A stretch of DNA of 64,000 bases, from assembly GCA_050184115.1 (NCBI GenBank), contig JBFXAQ010000012.1:1-64000 (forward strand), given 5' to 3'. Made by a program: the position numbers and the translations under genes. This DNA comes from JACKNG01 sp050184115 (GTDB lineage Bacteria > Pseudomonadota > Gammaproteobacteria > Ga0077536). The notes under the pieces are model-generated. The model worked only from the letters and a program-made list of their open reading frames with translations, was not told where the DNA came from and made no database searches. Positions 44,972 through 53,610 of the stretch are shown piece by piece. Numbering within the stretch: the stretch's first letter is position 1; each line of letters starts with the position of its first letter.

Positions 44972-46855
44972 ATGTGTGGCATCGTCGGCGCCTACCACTT
45001 CGATCGCCAGTACGCGGTCGCCGAACGCGATCTGCGCGCCATGGCCGACCGCATCGTTCACCGCGGCCCCGACGATCACGGCTACCACGTGCACGCCAAT
45101 GCCGGTATCGGCATGCGCCGCCTCAGCATCATCGACCTGGCCGGCGGCCACCAGCCGATCTTCACCCCGGACGGCCAGTGCGCCATCGTCTTCAACGGCG
45201 AGCTCTACAACTACCGCGAGCAGGCCGGTCAACTCACCGCGCGCGACTACCCGCTCAGAACCTCGTCCGATACCGAGGTCGTCCTGGGGCTGTACGCCAC
45301 GCAGGGCCGCGATTTCGTCGAGCGCCTGAACGGCATGTTCGGCTTCGCCATCGTCGATGCCCGCGAAGACCGGCTGACGATCGTGCGCGACCGCCTGGGC
45401 ATCAAGCCGCTGTATTACTACCGGGACGACGACAAGCTCGTCTTCGCCTCCGAGATCAAGGCCCTGCTGGCCTATCCCGGGGTGACACCGGAACTCGACC
45501 ACGACATGCTGCCGGTGTTCTTCCGCTACGGCTTCGTACCGGCGCCGCGCACCCTGTTCCGACGCATCTACAAGCTGCCGCCGGGGCACCGCCTCGAAGT
45601 GACCGCGGGACGGGTGTCGATCGACGAATGGTGGACCCTGTCCTACGCCCACAAGGACGTGCGCAGCGAACGGGAGACGCTCGACGAACTCGACGCCCTG
45701 CTCGGCGACGCGGTGCGCCTGCAGATGATCGCCGACGTGCCGCTCGGCGCCTTCCTGAGCGGCGGGCTCGATTCCAGCGGCATCGTGCACCTGATGGGCC
45801 AGCAGGGCGTCGAGCGCATCAAGACCTATTCGATCGGTTTCGGCGCCGATTTCAGCATGCACGACGAGAGCGCCGACGCCGCGCGTTTCGCCGCCGACTA
45901 CCACACCGAGCACCACGCCATCCTGGCCACCCCCGATGTCGCCGGGCTCATCCCGCGCCTCGTCCGCGCGCTCGACGAACCGCTCGCCGACTCGTCCTTC
46001 GTCGTCACCTACCTCGTATCGGAACTCGCCGCGCAGACGGTCAAGGTGATCCTGTCCGGGGTCGGCGGCGACGAGATCTTCAGCGGCTACCGGCGCTACC
46101 TCTTTGCCAGCCTCGACCGTTACACGATGAAGCTGCCGGCCGTCGTGCGGACCTCGCTGCTGCCGCGGCTGGCAAGCCTGCTGCCTGCCGATCGCGGTTC
46201 CCGCGTGCTGAACATGCTGCGCCTGGCCAAGCGCTACCTCGAACAGGTCGGCGACGATCCGCTGGCGCGCTATGCGCACTACGTGTCGGTGCTGAACGAC
46301 GACCTCGCCGCGCGCTACCTGGGCCATGGTGGCGAGGTCGAGGACCCGCTGGCCGCGGTCATGGCGCGCTGCGACGCCAGTGACGTGCTCGACCGCGTGA
46401 TGCACTTCGACCTGCGCGGCTCGCTGCCCGAGCAGCTGCTCATGCTGACCGACAAGATGACCATGGCGCAGTCCATCGAGGCACGGGTGCCGTATCTCGA
46501 TCATCGCCTGGTCGAACTCATGGCGCGCACGCCGGCGACGATGCGCCTGAAGGGGTTCGAACTGCGCCACCTGCAGCGCGAGTACCTGCGCGAGCGCATT
46601 CCGGCCTACGTGCTGGAGCGCCGCAAGCGCGGTTTCGGCGCGCCCTTCGGCGGCTGGGTCCGTGGCGACCTCGAACCGCTCATGCGCGACTACCTGGCGC
46701 CGGAGCGGCTGCGCCGGCAGGGCCTGTTCGACGTCGACATCGCCCAATCGGCGCTCGACGATCATCTCGCGCGGCGCGAGGACTACAGCGACTTCCTGCT
46801 CGCCAACCTGTCATTCCAGATCTGGCACGACGAGTACATCCGGCCCTCGGCGTAG
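44972..46855 (+). CDS. Second AsnB-type glutamine-dependent amidotransferase
   Basis: A 627-residue protein with ATG directly followed by TGT, giving the catalytic Cys2. The glutaminase domain shows RGPDDHG, FNGELYNYRE and VRDRLGIKPLYYY; the synthetase domain shows FLSGGLDSSGIVHL, LSGVGGDEIFSGY and LTDKMTMAQSIEARVP. It is clearly a different gene from the amidotransferase at 27554. Asparagine-synthase-like enzymes in polysaccharide loci amidate uronic acids, which fits the dehydrogenase at 41059. True asparagine synthesis cannot be excluded. Confidence 0.88.
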   Translation: MCGIVGAYHFDRQYAVAERDLRAMADRIVHRGPDDHGYHVHANAGIGMRRLSIIDLAGGHQPIFTPDGQCAIVFNGELYNYREQAGQLTARDYPLRTSSDTEVVLGLYATQGRDFVERLNGMFGFAIVDAREDRLTIVRDRLGIKPLYYYRDDDKLVFASEIKALLAYPGVTPELDHDMLPVFFRYGFVPAPRTLFRRIYKLPPGHRLEVTAGRVSIDEWWTLSYAHKDVRSERETLDELDALLGDAVRLQMIADVPLGAFLSGGLDSSGIVHLMGQQGVERIKTYSIGFGADFSMHDESADAARFAADYHTEHHAILATPDVAGLIPRLVRALDEPLADSSFVVTYLVSELAAQTVKVILSGVGGDEIFSGYRRYLFASLDRYTMKLPAVVRTSLLPRLASLLPADRGSRVLNMLRLAKRYLEQVGDDPLARYAHYVSVLNDDLAARYLGHGGEVEDPLAAVMARCDASDVLDRVMHFDLRGSLPEQLLMLTDKMTMAQSIEARVPYLDHRLVELMARTPATMRLKGFELRHLQREYLRERIPAYVLERRKRGFGAPFGGWVRGDLEPLMRDYLAPERLRRQGLFDVDIAQSALDDHLARREDYSDFLLANLSFQIWHDEYIRPSA

Positions 46856-46870
46856 GGACGTCCCGGCGCG

Positions 46871-48037
46871 ATGCACGTCCTGGTCTTCTCGACGCTCTAT
46901 CCCAACGACGAGCAGCCGCACCACGGCATCTTCATCGAACGCCGGGTGCTGGAATTGCGCCGTCGCAGCGGCTGGACCTTCGAGGTCGTCGCACCGGTGC
47001 CGTGGTTTCCGCTGCGCGGCGAACGCTTCGGACTCTACGGCCGCTACGCGCGCGTCCCGGCCGTCGACGAGCGTCACGGCATCACCGTCCACCATCCGCG
47101 CTACCTCGTCATCCCGCGGTTCGGTTGGCGGATCGCGCCGCTCTTCCTGCTCCTCGGCGCGTGGGGCGTCATGCGGCGCCTGGTCCGTGCACGCCGCTTC
47201 GACCTCGTCGACGCGCACTTCGCCTTCCCCGACGGCGTCGCCGCGGTCGCCGCCGGCCGCCTGCTCGGCCTGCCGGTGGTGGTGACGGCGCGCGGTTCGG
47301 ATATCAACGATTCGCCGCGCTACCTGTTGCCGCGACTGCAGTTACGCGCAGCGCTGGGGCGGGCCGCGGCGCGAGTCGCGGTCGCGCAACCGCTGGCCCG
47401 GGCCATGGCCGAACTGCTGGGCACGAGCGCGGACTCGGTGCCGGTCGTCGCCAACGGCGTTGATCTGGACGCGTTCCGACCGTGCGACCGCGAGGCGGCG
47501 CGGGCGCGTTTCGGCCTGTCGGGGCAGGTCGTCCTCGCGGTCGGCAACCTGCGTCGCCTGAAGGGGCAGCACCTGCTGATCGAAGCGCTCGCCGACATGC
47601 CGGGGGTCACCCTCGTGCTCGCCGGCGGCGGCGAGGAGCGCGCCGCGCTCGAAGCGTTGGCGACGCGACTCGGGGTCAGCGCGCGGGTGCGCTTTCTCGG
47701 CGTCGTCGCCGCCGCGGATCTGCCGGAACTCTACTCGGCCGCCGATGTCTTTGCGCTGGCGTCGAGCAGCGAGGGCTGTCCGAACGTCATCCTCGAAGCG
47801 ATGGCCTGCGGCGTTCCTATCGTAGCGACGGCGGTGGGCGCGATCCCCGACATGCTGCCGCCAGAGGGGCTGCGACTGCTCGTCACCGAGCGTACGGCGG
47901 CAGCGCTGCGCACGGCGCTGGTCACGGCGCTGGATGATCCGCCGCGCCGCGAGCACTATCTGTCGCGAGCCGCGACATCCGGCTGGGACGCCGCCTGCGC
48001 GGCGCTGATGCAGACGTTCGAAACGGTGGCCCGGTAA
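46871..48037 (+). CDS. GT4 glycosyltransferase
   Basis: A 388-residue GT-B enzyme. It has MHVLVFSTLYPNDEQPHHGIFIERR at the start, VDAHFAFPDG, VVTARGSDIND, VANGVDLDAF, VLAVGNLRRLKGQHLLIEAL and ALASSSEGCPNVILEAMACGVPIVAT (E-x7-E donor motif). It is a retaining transferase for the repeat unit; the sugar is not known. It lies 15 bp after the amidotransferase and 50 bp before the ligase/polymerase. Confidence 0.88.
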   Translation: MHVLVFSTLYPNDEQPHHGIFIERRVLELRRRSGWTFEVVAPVPWFPLRGERFGLYGRYARVPAVDERHGITVHHPRYLVIPRFGWRIAPLFLLLGAWGVMRRLVRARRFDLVDAHFAFPDGVAAVAAGRLLGLPVVVTARGSDINDSPRYLLPRLQLRAALGRAAARVAVAQPLARAMAELLGTSADSVPVVANGVDLDAFRPCDREAARARFGLSGQVVLAVGNLRRLKGQHLLIEALADMPGVTLVLAGGGEERAALEALATRLGVSARVRFLGVVAAADLPELYSAADVFALASSSEGCPNVILEAMACGVPIVATAVGAIPDMLPPEGLRLLVTERTAAALRTALVTALDDPPRREHYLSRAATSGWDAACAALMQTFETVAR

Positions 48038-48087
48038 ATGGACAAGCCCGATTCATCGCGGCGCCGCCGTATCGCCGGAGCAGCAGC

Positions 48088-49455
48088 ATGGGCCTGAGCC
48101 CCATTCTTTTCCTGTTGACCTGGGTCGCCGGGATCGGCGCGACCCTGTTCGTCAGCGCCGAGTACGGGCTGTACAGCTATCTGATCATGTTCCACATGTC
48201 GCCCGAGCACACCTGGTGGGGGCGCTCGGTGCCGGACCTGCGTTACCTGATGATCGTCGGCCTGTTGGCGCTCGCGAGGACGGCCACGCGCAAGGACCCC
48301 CATCCCGGTGAACCATGGCACCGGATGCCGATCATCCGCACCTTCATCATCTTCAACGTGTGGTTGTGGTTGATAAACCTGTGGGCGTTGTCACCGCTGC
48401 TGCATCGGACCGGCTGCATCCTCTATTTCAAGCACCTCATCATCGTCTACATCACCTATTCGCTGTGCAAGGACAACCTCGAAGTCATCAAGCGCGCGCT
48501 GCTGGTCATCGTCGTCGGCTGTGGCTGGTTCGGCTGGCAGGCGATGGGCAAGAGTGGCCGCGTGGAGGGCGTGGCGGGTGCCATCGCGGATGCCAACACG
48601 CTCGGCATGCATTCGGCGACCGGCGTCATCATCGGCTCGATGATGATCCTGGGATTCCGCAACTACTATCGCTGGGTGCCGTTCGCCTGCATGCCCCTGG
48701 TGCTGAACCTGGTCGTCCTGGCCGGGAGTCGCGGCGGCTTCCTCGGGCTCGTCTCGGGCGGTCTGGTCGCCATGTTCTTCTGTCCACGCTCGCTCAAGAG
48801 ACGCTTCAAGCTCCTCGGCGCGCTGGGTGTCGTGCTGTTCCTGATGCTCGCGCACGACCAGTTCATCGACCGTCTCACCGGCTTGTTCGATGCGGCGGAA
48901 GGGGAGGAAGAACTGGACGGCAGTGCGTCGAGCCGCCTGGTGATTGCCGCCGCGGGCTGGCGCATGGCGCTCGATCGACCACTGGGTGCCGGTCACAAGG
49001 GGCATGCCATTCTCAGTCCCTACTACCTCGACGAGAGCTACCTGACCGGCGGCGGACGCGTCGGCGAAGAGAAGGGGCGCTCGGCGCACAACTCGTTCAT
49101 GTCGGCCATTGTCGAATACGGCTTCCCGGGCGTATTCATGTACGGCCTGATGTACATACTCGCCGGTTTCGCGTTGTTACGGCTGCGACGATTCGCGGCA
49201 CAACGGGAGGACGTCGAACTCGGCATTGTCGTGGCCGCCACGGCGGCCGGACTCACCGTGGTGTTCGTGGCGGGGCAGTTCTCGAGCTATGTCTACGCCG
49301 AAAACCAGTTCTGGCTGTTCGCCATCTGTTCGGCGTTGGTCGCGCTGACCCGCCGTCAGGCCGCCACGGAAGCGGCCGCCGTGCCGGACGCAATGGCGGG
49401 CGAAGTCGGGCACCACGGGATGATCGAAGCCGGGCCAACGGCACACCCGCGCTGA
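48088..49455 (+). CDS. O-glycosylation ligase/polymerase (Wzy/WaaL-like), exosortase A-associated
   Basis: A 455-residue protein with 10-12 hydrophobic segments. A large periplasmic loop follows GSRGGFLGLVSGG and contains DGSASSRLVIAAAGWRMALDRPLGAGHKGH and SAHNSFMSAIVEYGFPG, the Wzy_C-type region with conserved Arg and His residues. The N-terminal part (YSYLIMFHMSPEHTWW, KHLIIVYITYSLCKDNLEVIK) fits the exosortase A-associated putative O-glycosylation ligase family. It would either polymerise repeat units or transfer glycan to a protein such as the PEP-CTERM substrate; sequence alone does not decide. Confidence 0.87.
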   Translation: MGLSPILFLLTWVAGIGATLFVSAEYGLYSYLIMFHMSPEHTWWGRSVPDLRYLMIVGLLALARTATRKDPHPGEPWHRMPIIRTFIIFNVWLWLINLWALSPLLHRTGCILYFKHLIIVYITYSLCKDNLEVIKRALLVIVVGCGWFGWQAMGKSGRVEGVAGAIADANTLGMHSATGVIIGSMMILGFRNYYRWVPFACMPLVLNLVVLAGSRGGFLGLVSGGLVAMFFCPRSLKRRFKLLGALGVVLFLMLAHDQFIDRLTGLFDAAEGEEELDGSASSRLVIAAAGWRMALDRPLGAGHKGHAILSPYYLDESYLTGGGRVGEEKGRSAHNSFMSAIVEYGFPGVFMYGLMYILAGFALLRLRRFAAQREDVELGIVVAATAAGLTVVFVAGQFSSYVYAENQFWLFAICSALVALTRRQAATEAAAVPDAMAGEVGHHGMIEAGPTAHPR

Positions 49456-49464
49456 CCGGCGCAC

Positions 49465-50592
49465 TCAGTTCCAGCGCAAGCCTCGCCGCTGCAGAAGCGC
49501 GCGGTAGTGTTCGACATAGCGCTCGATGAAGCGGTTCTGGCTGAACTCGGCCTCCACGCGCCGGCGGTTGCGTGAACGCATCGCGTTGCGCGCGGTGTCG
49601 TCGTCCGCCAACGTGGCGAGACAGCGCGCGAGATCGGCGTCGTCGTCGGAGGCGAAGAAGAGGGCATTACCGTCGGCGGCCAGCCAGTCCTGGTGGCCGG
49701 CGACGGCGGTCGCGACCACTGGCAGGCCGCAGGCCATGGCTTCGAGCACGGTGTTGCTCATGCCCTCGGAGAAGGAGCAGTTCACGTAGAGATCGAACCG
49801 CGGGTACCACTGTTCCGGCTCGTCCGTGGCCCCCGGCATCTCGATGTAGGCGCCGGCACCGAGCTCCGCCACGAGCTGCTCGAGACCGGCGCGCTCCTGG
49901 CCCTCACCGACGATCACGAGGCGGTAGCGCACGCGGCCGGCGTCGCGGTTGAGGCGGTGCACCGCGCGCACCAGGCAGGGGAAGTTCTTGATGCGCTCGA
50001 GGCGGCTGATCGAACCGATCACGATGGGCTCCCGCAGCGCTTCCGGGCCGGGCAGGAAGCGCGCCGTATCCACGCCGTTGCGGATCACCGTGCAGCGCGC
50101 GGGCGGCAGCTTCCAGACGTCGGCGATGCGATCGCGGATGGATTCGTTCACCGGGATGATGGAATCGGCGGCGCGCGCCAGCGCGGCCTGCACGAGGGTG
50201 CGCTTCCACTGCAGCTGGGCAGGTTCGAAACGGCTCGCACCGTGTTCGCCGTGGACCACCACCGGCACCCGGGCGAGGCGCCCGGCGACGATGCCTTCGA
50301 GCATCGATACCCAGTTGTGCGAATGCACGATGTGGGTGCCGTTCTCGCGCAGCAGGGCGGCGAGACGGCGGATGGCGGCCCAGTCGATACCCGGCGTCGC
50401 GTTCAGCACGACGTGATCGACCTGTGGGTGCCGTTCGAGAAAGCGCCCGTCGGAGTGGCGCAGCGAGACGATGCGGAACTCGGCGCCGAGCGGGCCGAGG
50501 CCGTCGACCAAGCGCAGGATGCGGCGTTCCAGGCCACCGTAGTCGAAGGAGAACACGACGTGCGTGATGCGCAGGGGCGCGGCCTGTTTCAT
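49465..50592 (-). CDS. GT4 glycosyltransferase, XrtA-associated (stp2-like)
   Basis: A 375-residue enzyme. It has ITHVVFSFDYGGLERRILRLVDGL at the N-terminus, HSHNWVSMLEG, VHGEHGASRF, RNGVDTARFLPG, IGSISRLERIKNFPCLVRAV and VNCSFSEGMSNTVLEAMACGLPVVAT. It fits the PEP-CTERM/XrtA-associated stp2 family, the partner of stp1 at 42406. The gene is the only one on the minus strand between 41 and 64 kb. It is divergent from the acyl-CoA ligase across a 172-bp gap. Confidence 0.87.
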   Translation of the reverse strand: MKQAAPLRITHVVFSFDYGGLERRILRLVDGLGPLGAEFRIVSLRHSDGRFLERHPQVDHVVLNATPGIDWAAIRRLAALLRENGTHIVHSHNWVSMLEGIVAGRLARVPVVVHGEHGASRFEPAQLQWKRTLVQAALARAADSIIPVNESIRDRIADVWKLPPARCTVIRNGVDTARFLPGPEALREPIVIGSISRLERIKNFPCLVRAVHRLNRDAGRVRYRLVIVGEGQERAGLEQLVAELGAGAYIEMPGATDEPEQWYPRFDLYVNCSFSEGMSNTVLEAMACGLPVVATAVAGHQDWLAADGNALFFASDDDADLARCLATLADDDTARNAMRSRNRRRVEAEFSQNRFIERYVEHYRALLQRRGLRWN

Positions 50593-50639
50593 GTTCCGTG
50601 GACGGCAGCGGCCGTCGTTCCCGCTCTGGTTCGCGCGGA

Positions 50640-50647
50640 ATTATAAT
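50640..50647. promoter_or_regulatory. Divergent -10 palindrome between stp2-like and acyl-CoA ligase genes
   Basis: ATTATAAT gives a perfect TATAAT on each strand (50642-50647 plus, 50640-50645 minus) in an otherwise GC-rich gap. It is about 48 bp before the minus-strand start and 118 bp before the plus-strand start. No good -35 box is visible on the plus side. Confidence 0.45.
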
Positions 50648-50764
50648 GACGCGGTCCCATCTTTGCCCCTCACCGCGTATGAATCACCAGCGCTTGTCCC
50701 GTCGCGTGTCGCGGCGCTGGCGATCGCGCGGTGCCATCCGCCCGGCATCCGCGCGGGCTGCCTG

Positions 50765-52357
50765 ATGCACCGTCTGCACCAGTTGCTGGGCAGGACGCTG
50801 GCCGCGCGGGCGACGCACGTGGCGCTCGTCGACACCGCCGGGCGGTCGATCGACTACGAGGGCTTTGCGCGCACGGTATGCGAACTCGCTGCCACGCTGG
50901 CGCAGAGCGGCGTCGAGCCGGGCGATCGCGTGGCGGTCTACCTGCCCAAGCATCCGCTGGCCGCGGCCCTGCCGTTCGCCGCCAGCCTGCTCGGCGCGGT
51001 GTTCGTGCCCGTCAACCCGACCTTGAAGGCCCTGCAGGCGGGGCACGTGCTGCGCGACGCCGGCGCGGTGGCGCTGCTGAGCGCACCGGCGCGCCTGGCC
51101 GGCCTCACCGCGGAACTGGCCACGCTGCCGGAGCTGCGGGCGGTGCTGTTGAGCGAGGAGGAGGGCGCCGGGGCGGCCGCGGCGCTGTCGCGCCTCGAGC
51201 TCGTCGCGTGGAATGCCGGCGCCGCCCGGGCTGACGTTGCGACCCTGTCCGGGGCAGCCGCGGGCGACCCCGACGAACTCGCCGCCTTGCTCTACACCTC
51301 CGGATCGACCGGCCTGTCGAAGGGCGTGATGATCACTCACGCCAACCTGCTGGCAGGCAGCCGCAGCGTCGTCGAGTATCTCGAAATCGATCCCCGTGAC
51401 GTGCTGCTCGCGGCCTTGCCGTTCAGCTTCGACTACGGCCTCAACCAGTTGATCACGAGTGTCGAGGTCGGCGCGACCTGCGTGCTGCACGACTACTTCC
51501 TGCCGCGCGACCTGCTCACCGCGATCGAACGGTACGGGGTCACCGGCCTGGCCGGCGTGCCCACCCTGTGGGCGCAGGTCGCCGCGGCCGCAGCGCCCGG
51601 CGCGAGCTGGCACGGCCTGCGCTACTTCACCAATTCCGGTGGCGCCTTGCCGTCGCGCGTGCTCGCCGACCTGCGGCGCCTCTTTCCCGCGGCCGCACCC
51701 TATCTCATGTACGGCCTGACCGAGGCCTTCCGCTCCACCTACCTGCCGCCGGCGCTGGTCGACGAGCGGCCGGGTTCGATCGGGCGGGCCATCCCCGGTG
51801 CCGAGATCCTGGTCGTGAAGGACGACGGTTCGCCGGCCGCGGCAGGGGAGGAGGGCGAACTCGTCCACTGCGGTCCGCTGGTGTCGCGCGGCTACTGGCA
51901 GGCGCCCGAGGTCACCGCGCGACGCTTCCGCCCGCGACCGGGGCCGCTGCCCGCCGACGGCACGCCCGAGCTGGCCGTCTGGTCCGGCGACATCGTGCGT
52001 CTCGACGCCGACGGCTTCCTCTATTTCGTCGGCCGCCGCGACGGCCTCATCAAGACCTCGGGCTACCGCGTCAGTCCGGACGAGATCGAGGAGGTCGTCT
52101 ACGCGGAGCCCGGCGTGCGCGAGGCCTGCGCGTTCGGCGTCCCCGACGAGACCCTCGGCCAGCGCATCGTGCTGGTCTACACCGCGAGCGCGACCGCGCC
52201 CGCGACCGTGGAGGCGCTGGTGGCGGCCTGCCGCCAGCGCCTGCCGGCGTGGATGGTGCCGGCGCTGGTCAAGTGCGTGGACGAACTGCCGAAGAATGCC
52301 AACGGCAAACCCGATCGCGGCGCGTTGGCCCATGCCCATGCCGCGGGTACCCTGTGA
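50765..52357 (+). CDS. Acyl-CoA ligase (AMP-forming), exosortase A-associated
   Basis: A 530-residue ANL-superfamily enzyme. It has the AMP loop LLYTSGSTGLSKGVM, PFSFDYGLNQL, MYGLTEAFRSTYLPP, the hinge region SGDIVRLDADGFLYFVGRRDGLIKTSGYRVSPDEIEE and the catalytic Lys in PKNANGKPDR. It activates a carboxylic acid as adenylate for transfer to CoA or, more likely here, to the carrier protein encoded at 54825. The family is a marker of the small-molecule side operon of exosortase A loci. It heads a long plus-strand run; the next gene begins 26 bp downstream, or at an overlapping GTG. Confidence 0.88.
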   Translation: MHRLHQLLGRTLAARATHVALVDTAGRSIDYEGFARTVCELAATLAQSGVEPGDRVAVYLPKHPLAAALPFAASLLGAVFVPVNPTLKALQAGHVLRDAGAVALLSAPARLAGLTAELATLPELRAVLLSEEEGAGAAAALSRLELVAWNAGAARADVATLSGAAAGDPDELAALLYTSGSTGLSKGVMITHANLLAGSRSVVEYLEIDPRDVLLAALPFSFDYGLNQLITSVEVGATCVLHDYFLPRDLLTAIERYGVTGLAGVPTLWAQVAAAAAPGASWHGLRYFTNSGGALPSRVLADLRRLFPAAAPYLMYGLTEAFRSTYLPPALVDERPGSIGRAIPGAEILVVKDDGSPAAAGEEGELVHCGPLVSRGYWQAPEVTARRFRPRPGPLPADGTPELAVWSGDIVRLDADGFLYFVGRRDGLIKTSGYRVSPDEIEEVVYAEPGVREACAFGVPDETLGQRIVLVYTASATAPATVEALVAACRQRLPAWMVPALVKCVDELPKNANGKPDRGALAHAHAAGTL

Positions 52358-52383
52358 CCGGACCTGGCGGGAAGCGATTCCGA

Positions 52384-53610
52384 GTGAGCAAGACGCACCA
52401 TTCCCTGGCCGCCGTCGCCGCGCGTGACGGCCACCTGCTCGTCAACGGGCGCCGGCTGGCCGACGTCGTCGCGGCGGCTGGCGGCACGCCGGTCTACGTC
52501 TACGACCGCGCCCGCGTCGCCGCCCGCGTCGCCGAGCTGCGCGCCGCGCTGCCGGCGCGCGTGGCCCTGCACTATGCCATCAAGGCCAACCCCATGCCGG
52601 CCCTGGTCTGTGCCCTGGCCGGCCTCGTCGACGGTTTCGACGTCGCCTCGCAGCGCGAACTCGTCATCGCCCTCGACAGCGGCGTGGAACCTGCCTGCAT
52701 CAGTTTCGCCGGGCCCGGCAAGAGCGACGAGGAACTCACCGCGGCCGTCGCCGCCGGGGTCGTCGTCGCGGTCGAGTCGCCGCGTGAACTGCAACGGCTC
52801 GCCGCTGCCGCCGCCGCCCTGGGCTGCAGTGCGCGCGCGGTCCTGCGCCTGAACCCGGATTTCCAGTTGAAGCGTGCAGGGCTCGCGATGACCGGCGTGG
52901 CGAGCCAGTTCGGTATCGACACCGCGCAGGCCGTCGCCCTGTTGCGCGCCGGCGTGCCGGCACAGGTCGATCTCTGCGGCTTGCAGGTCTTCTCTGGCTC
53001 GCAGAACCTGGTCGCCGAGACCCTGATCGAGTGCCAGCAGGCGACGCTCGAACTGGCCCTAGAGCTGGCGCCGCTGCTGCCGGGCGGCCTGCGCTACCTG
53101 AATCTCGGCGGCGGCTTCGGCATTCCCTATTTCGAGGGCGAGGGGCCGCTCGATCTCGCCCGCGTCGCCGGTGCGCTGGACGCGCTGCTCGCGCGCCATA
53201 CCGCGGCGCTCGAAGGGACGGAACTCGTGCTCGAGCTCGGCCGCTACCTCGTCGGCGAGGCCGGCTACTACGTGACCCGGGTGGTCGATCTGAAGACGTC
53301 GCGCGAGCGTCAGTACGCGGTCGTCGACGGCGGCATGCATCACCATCTCGCCAATTCTGGCAACCTCGGCCAGGTGCTGCGGCGCAACTACCCGGTGCTG
53401 GTCGGCAACAAGGTCGGCGCCGCGGCCGGTTCGCGCGTGACCGTCACCGGGCCGCTGTGCACGCCGCTGGACATGGTTGCCGACGACGTCGCCCTGCCGC
53501 CGCTCGAGATCGGCGACCTGGTCGTGGTGCTGCAATCCGGCGCCTACGGCAACTCGGCCAGCCCGCACGGCTTCCTCAGTCGGCCACCGCCGCGCGAAAT
53601 CCTCGTTTGA
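52384..53610 (+). CDS. PLP-dependent decarboxylase, exosortase A-associated
   Basis: About 408 residues from GTG 52384 (GGGAAG about ten bases upstream); GTG 52354, overlapping the previous stop, is the alternative. It is a fold-III (alanine-racemase-like barrel) decarboxylase related to ornithine and diaminopimelate decarboxylases. PLP Lys67 lies in HYAIKANP, a glycine-rich phosphate loop in LNLGGGFGIPYF, and active-site Cys and Asp in GPLCTPLDM. SGAYGNSASPHGF follows near the end. It probably makes an amine from an amino acid bound or used together with the ligase and carrier protein. Substrate unknown. Confidence 0.88.
   Translation: MSKTHHSLAAVAARDGHLLVNGRRLADVVAAAGGTPVYVYDRARVAARVAELRAALPARVALHYAIKANPMPALVCALAGLVDGFDVASQRELVIALDSGVEPACISFAGPGKSDEELTAAVAAGVVVAVESPRELQRLAAAAAALGCSARAVLRLNPDFQLKRAGLAMTGVASQFGIDTAQAVALLRAGVPAQVDLCGLQVFSGSQNLVAETLIECQQATLELALELAPLLPGGLRYLNLGGGFGIPYFEGEGPLDLARVAGALDALLARHTAALEGTELVLELGRYLVGEAGYYVTRVVDLKTSRERQYAVVDGGMHHHLANSGNLGQVLRRNYPVLVGNKVGAAAGSRVTVTGPLCTPLDMVADDVALPPLEIGDLVVVLQSGAYGNSASPHGFLSRPPPREILV

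Noticed and set aside
44759..46765. 668-codon antisense frame over the second amidotransferase
   Set aside because: Shadow of a clear AsnB-type gene; composition only.
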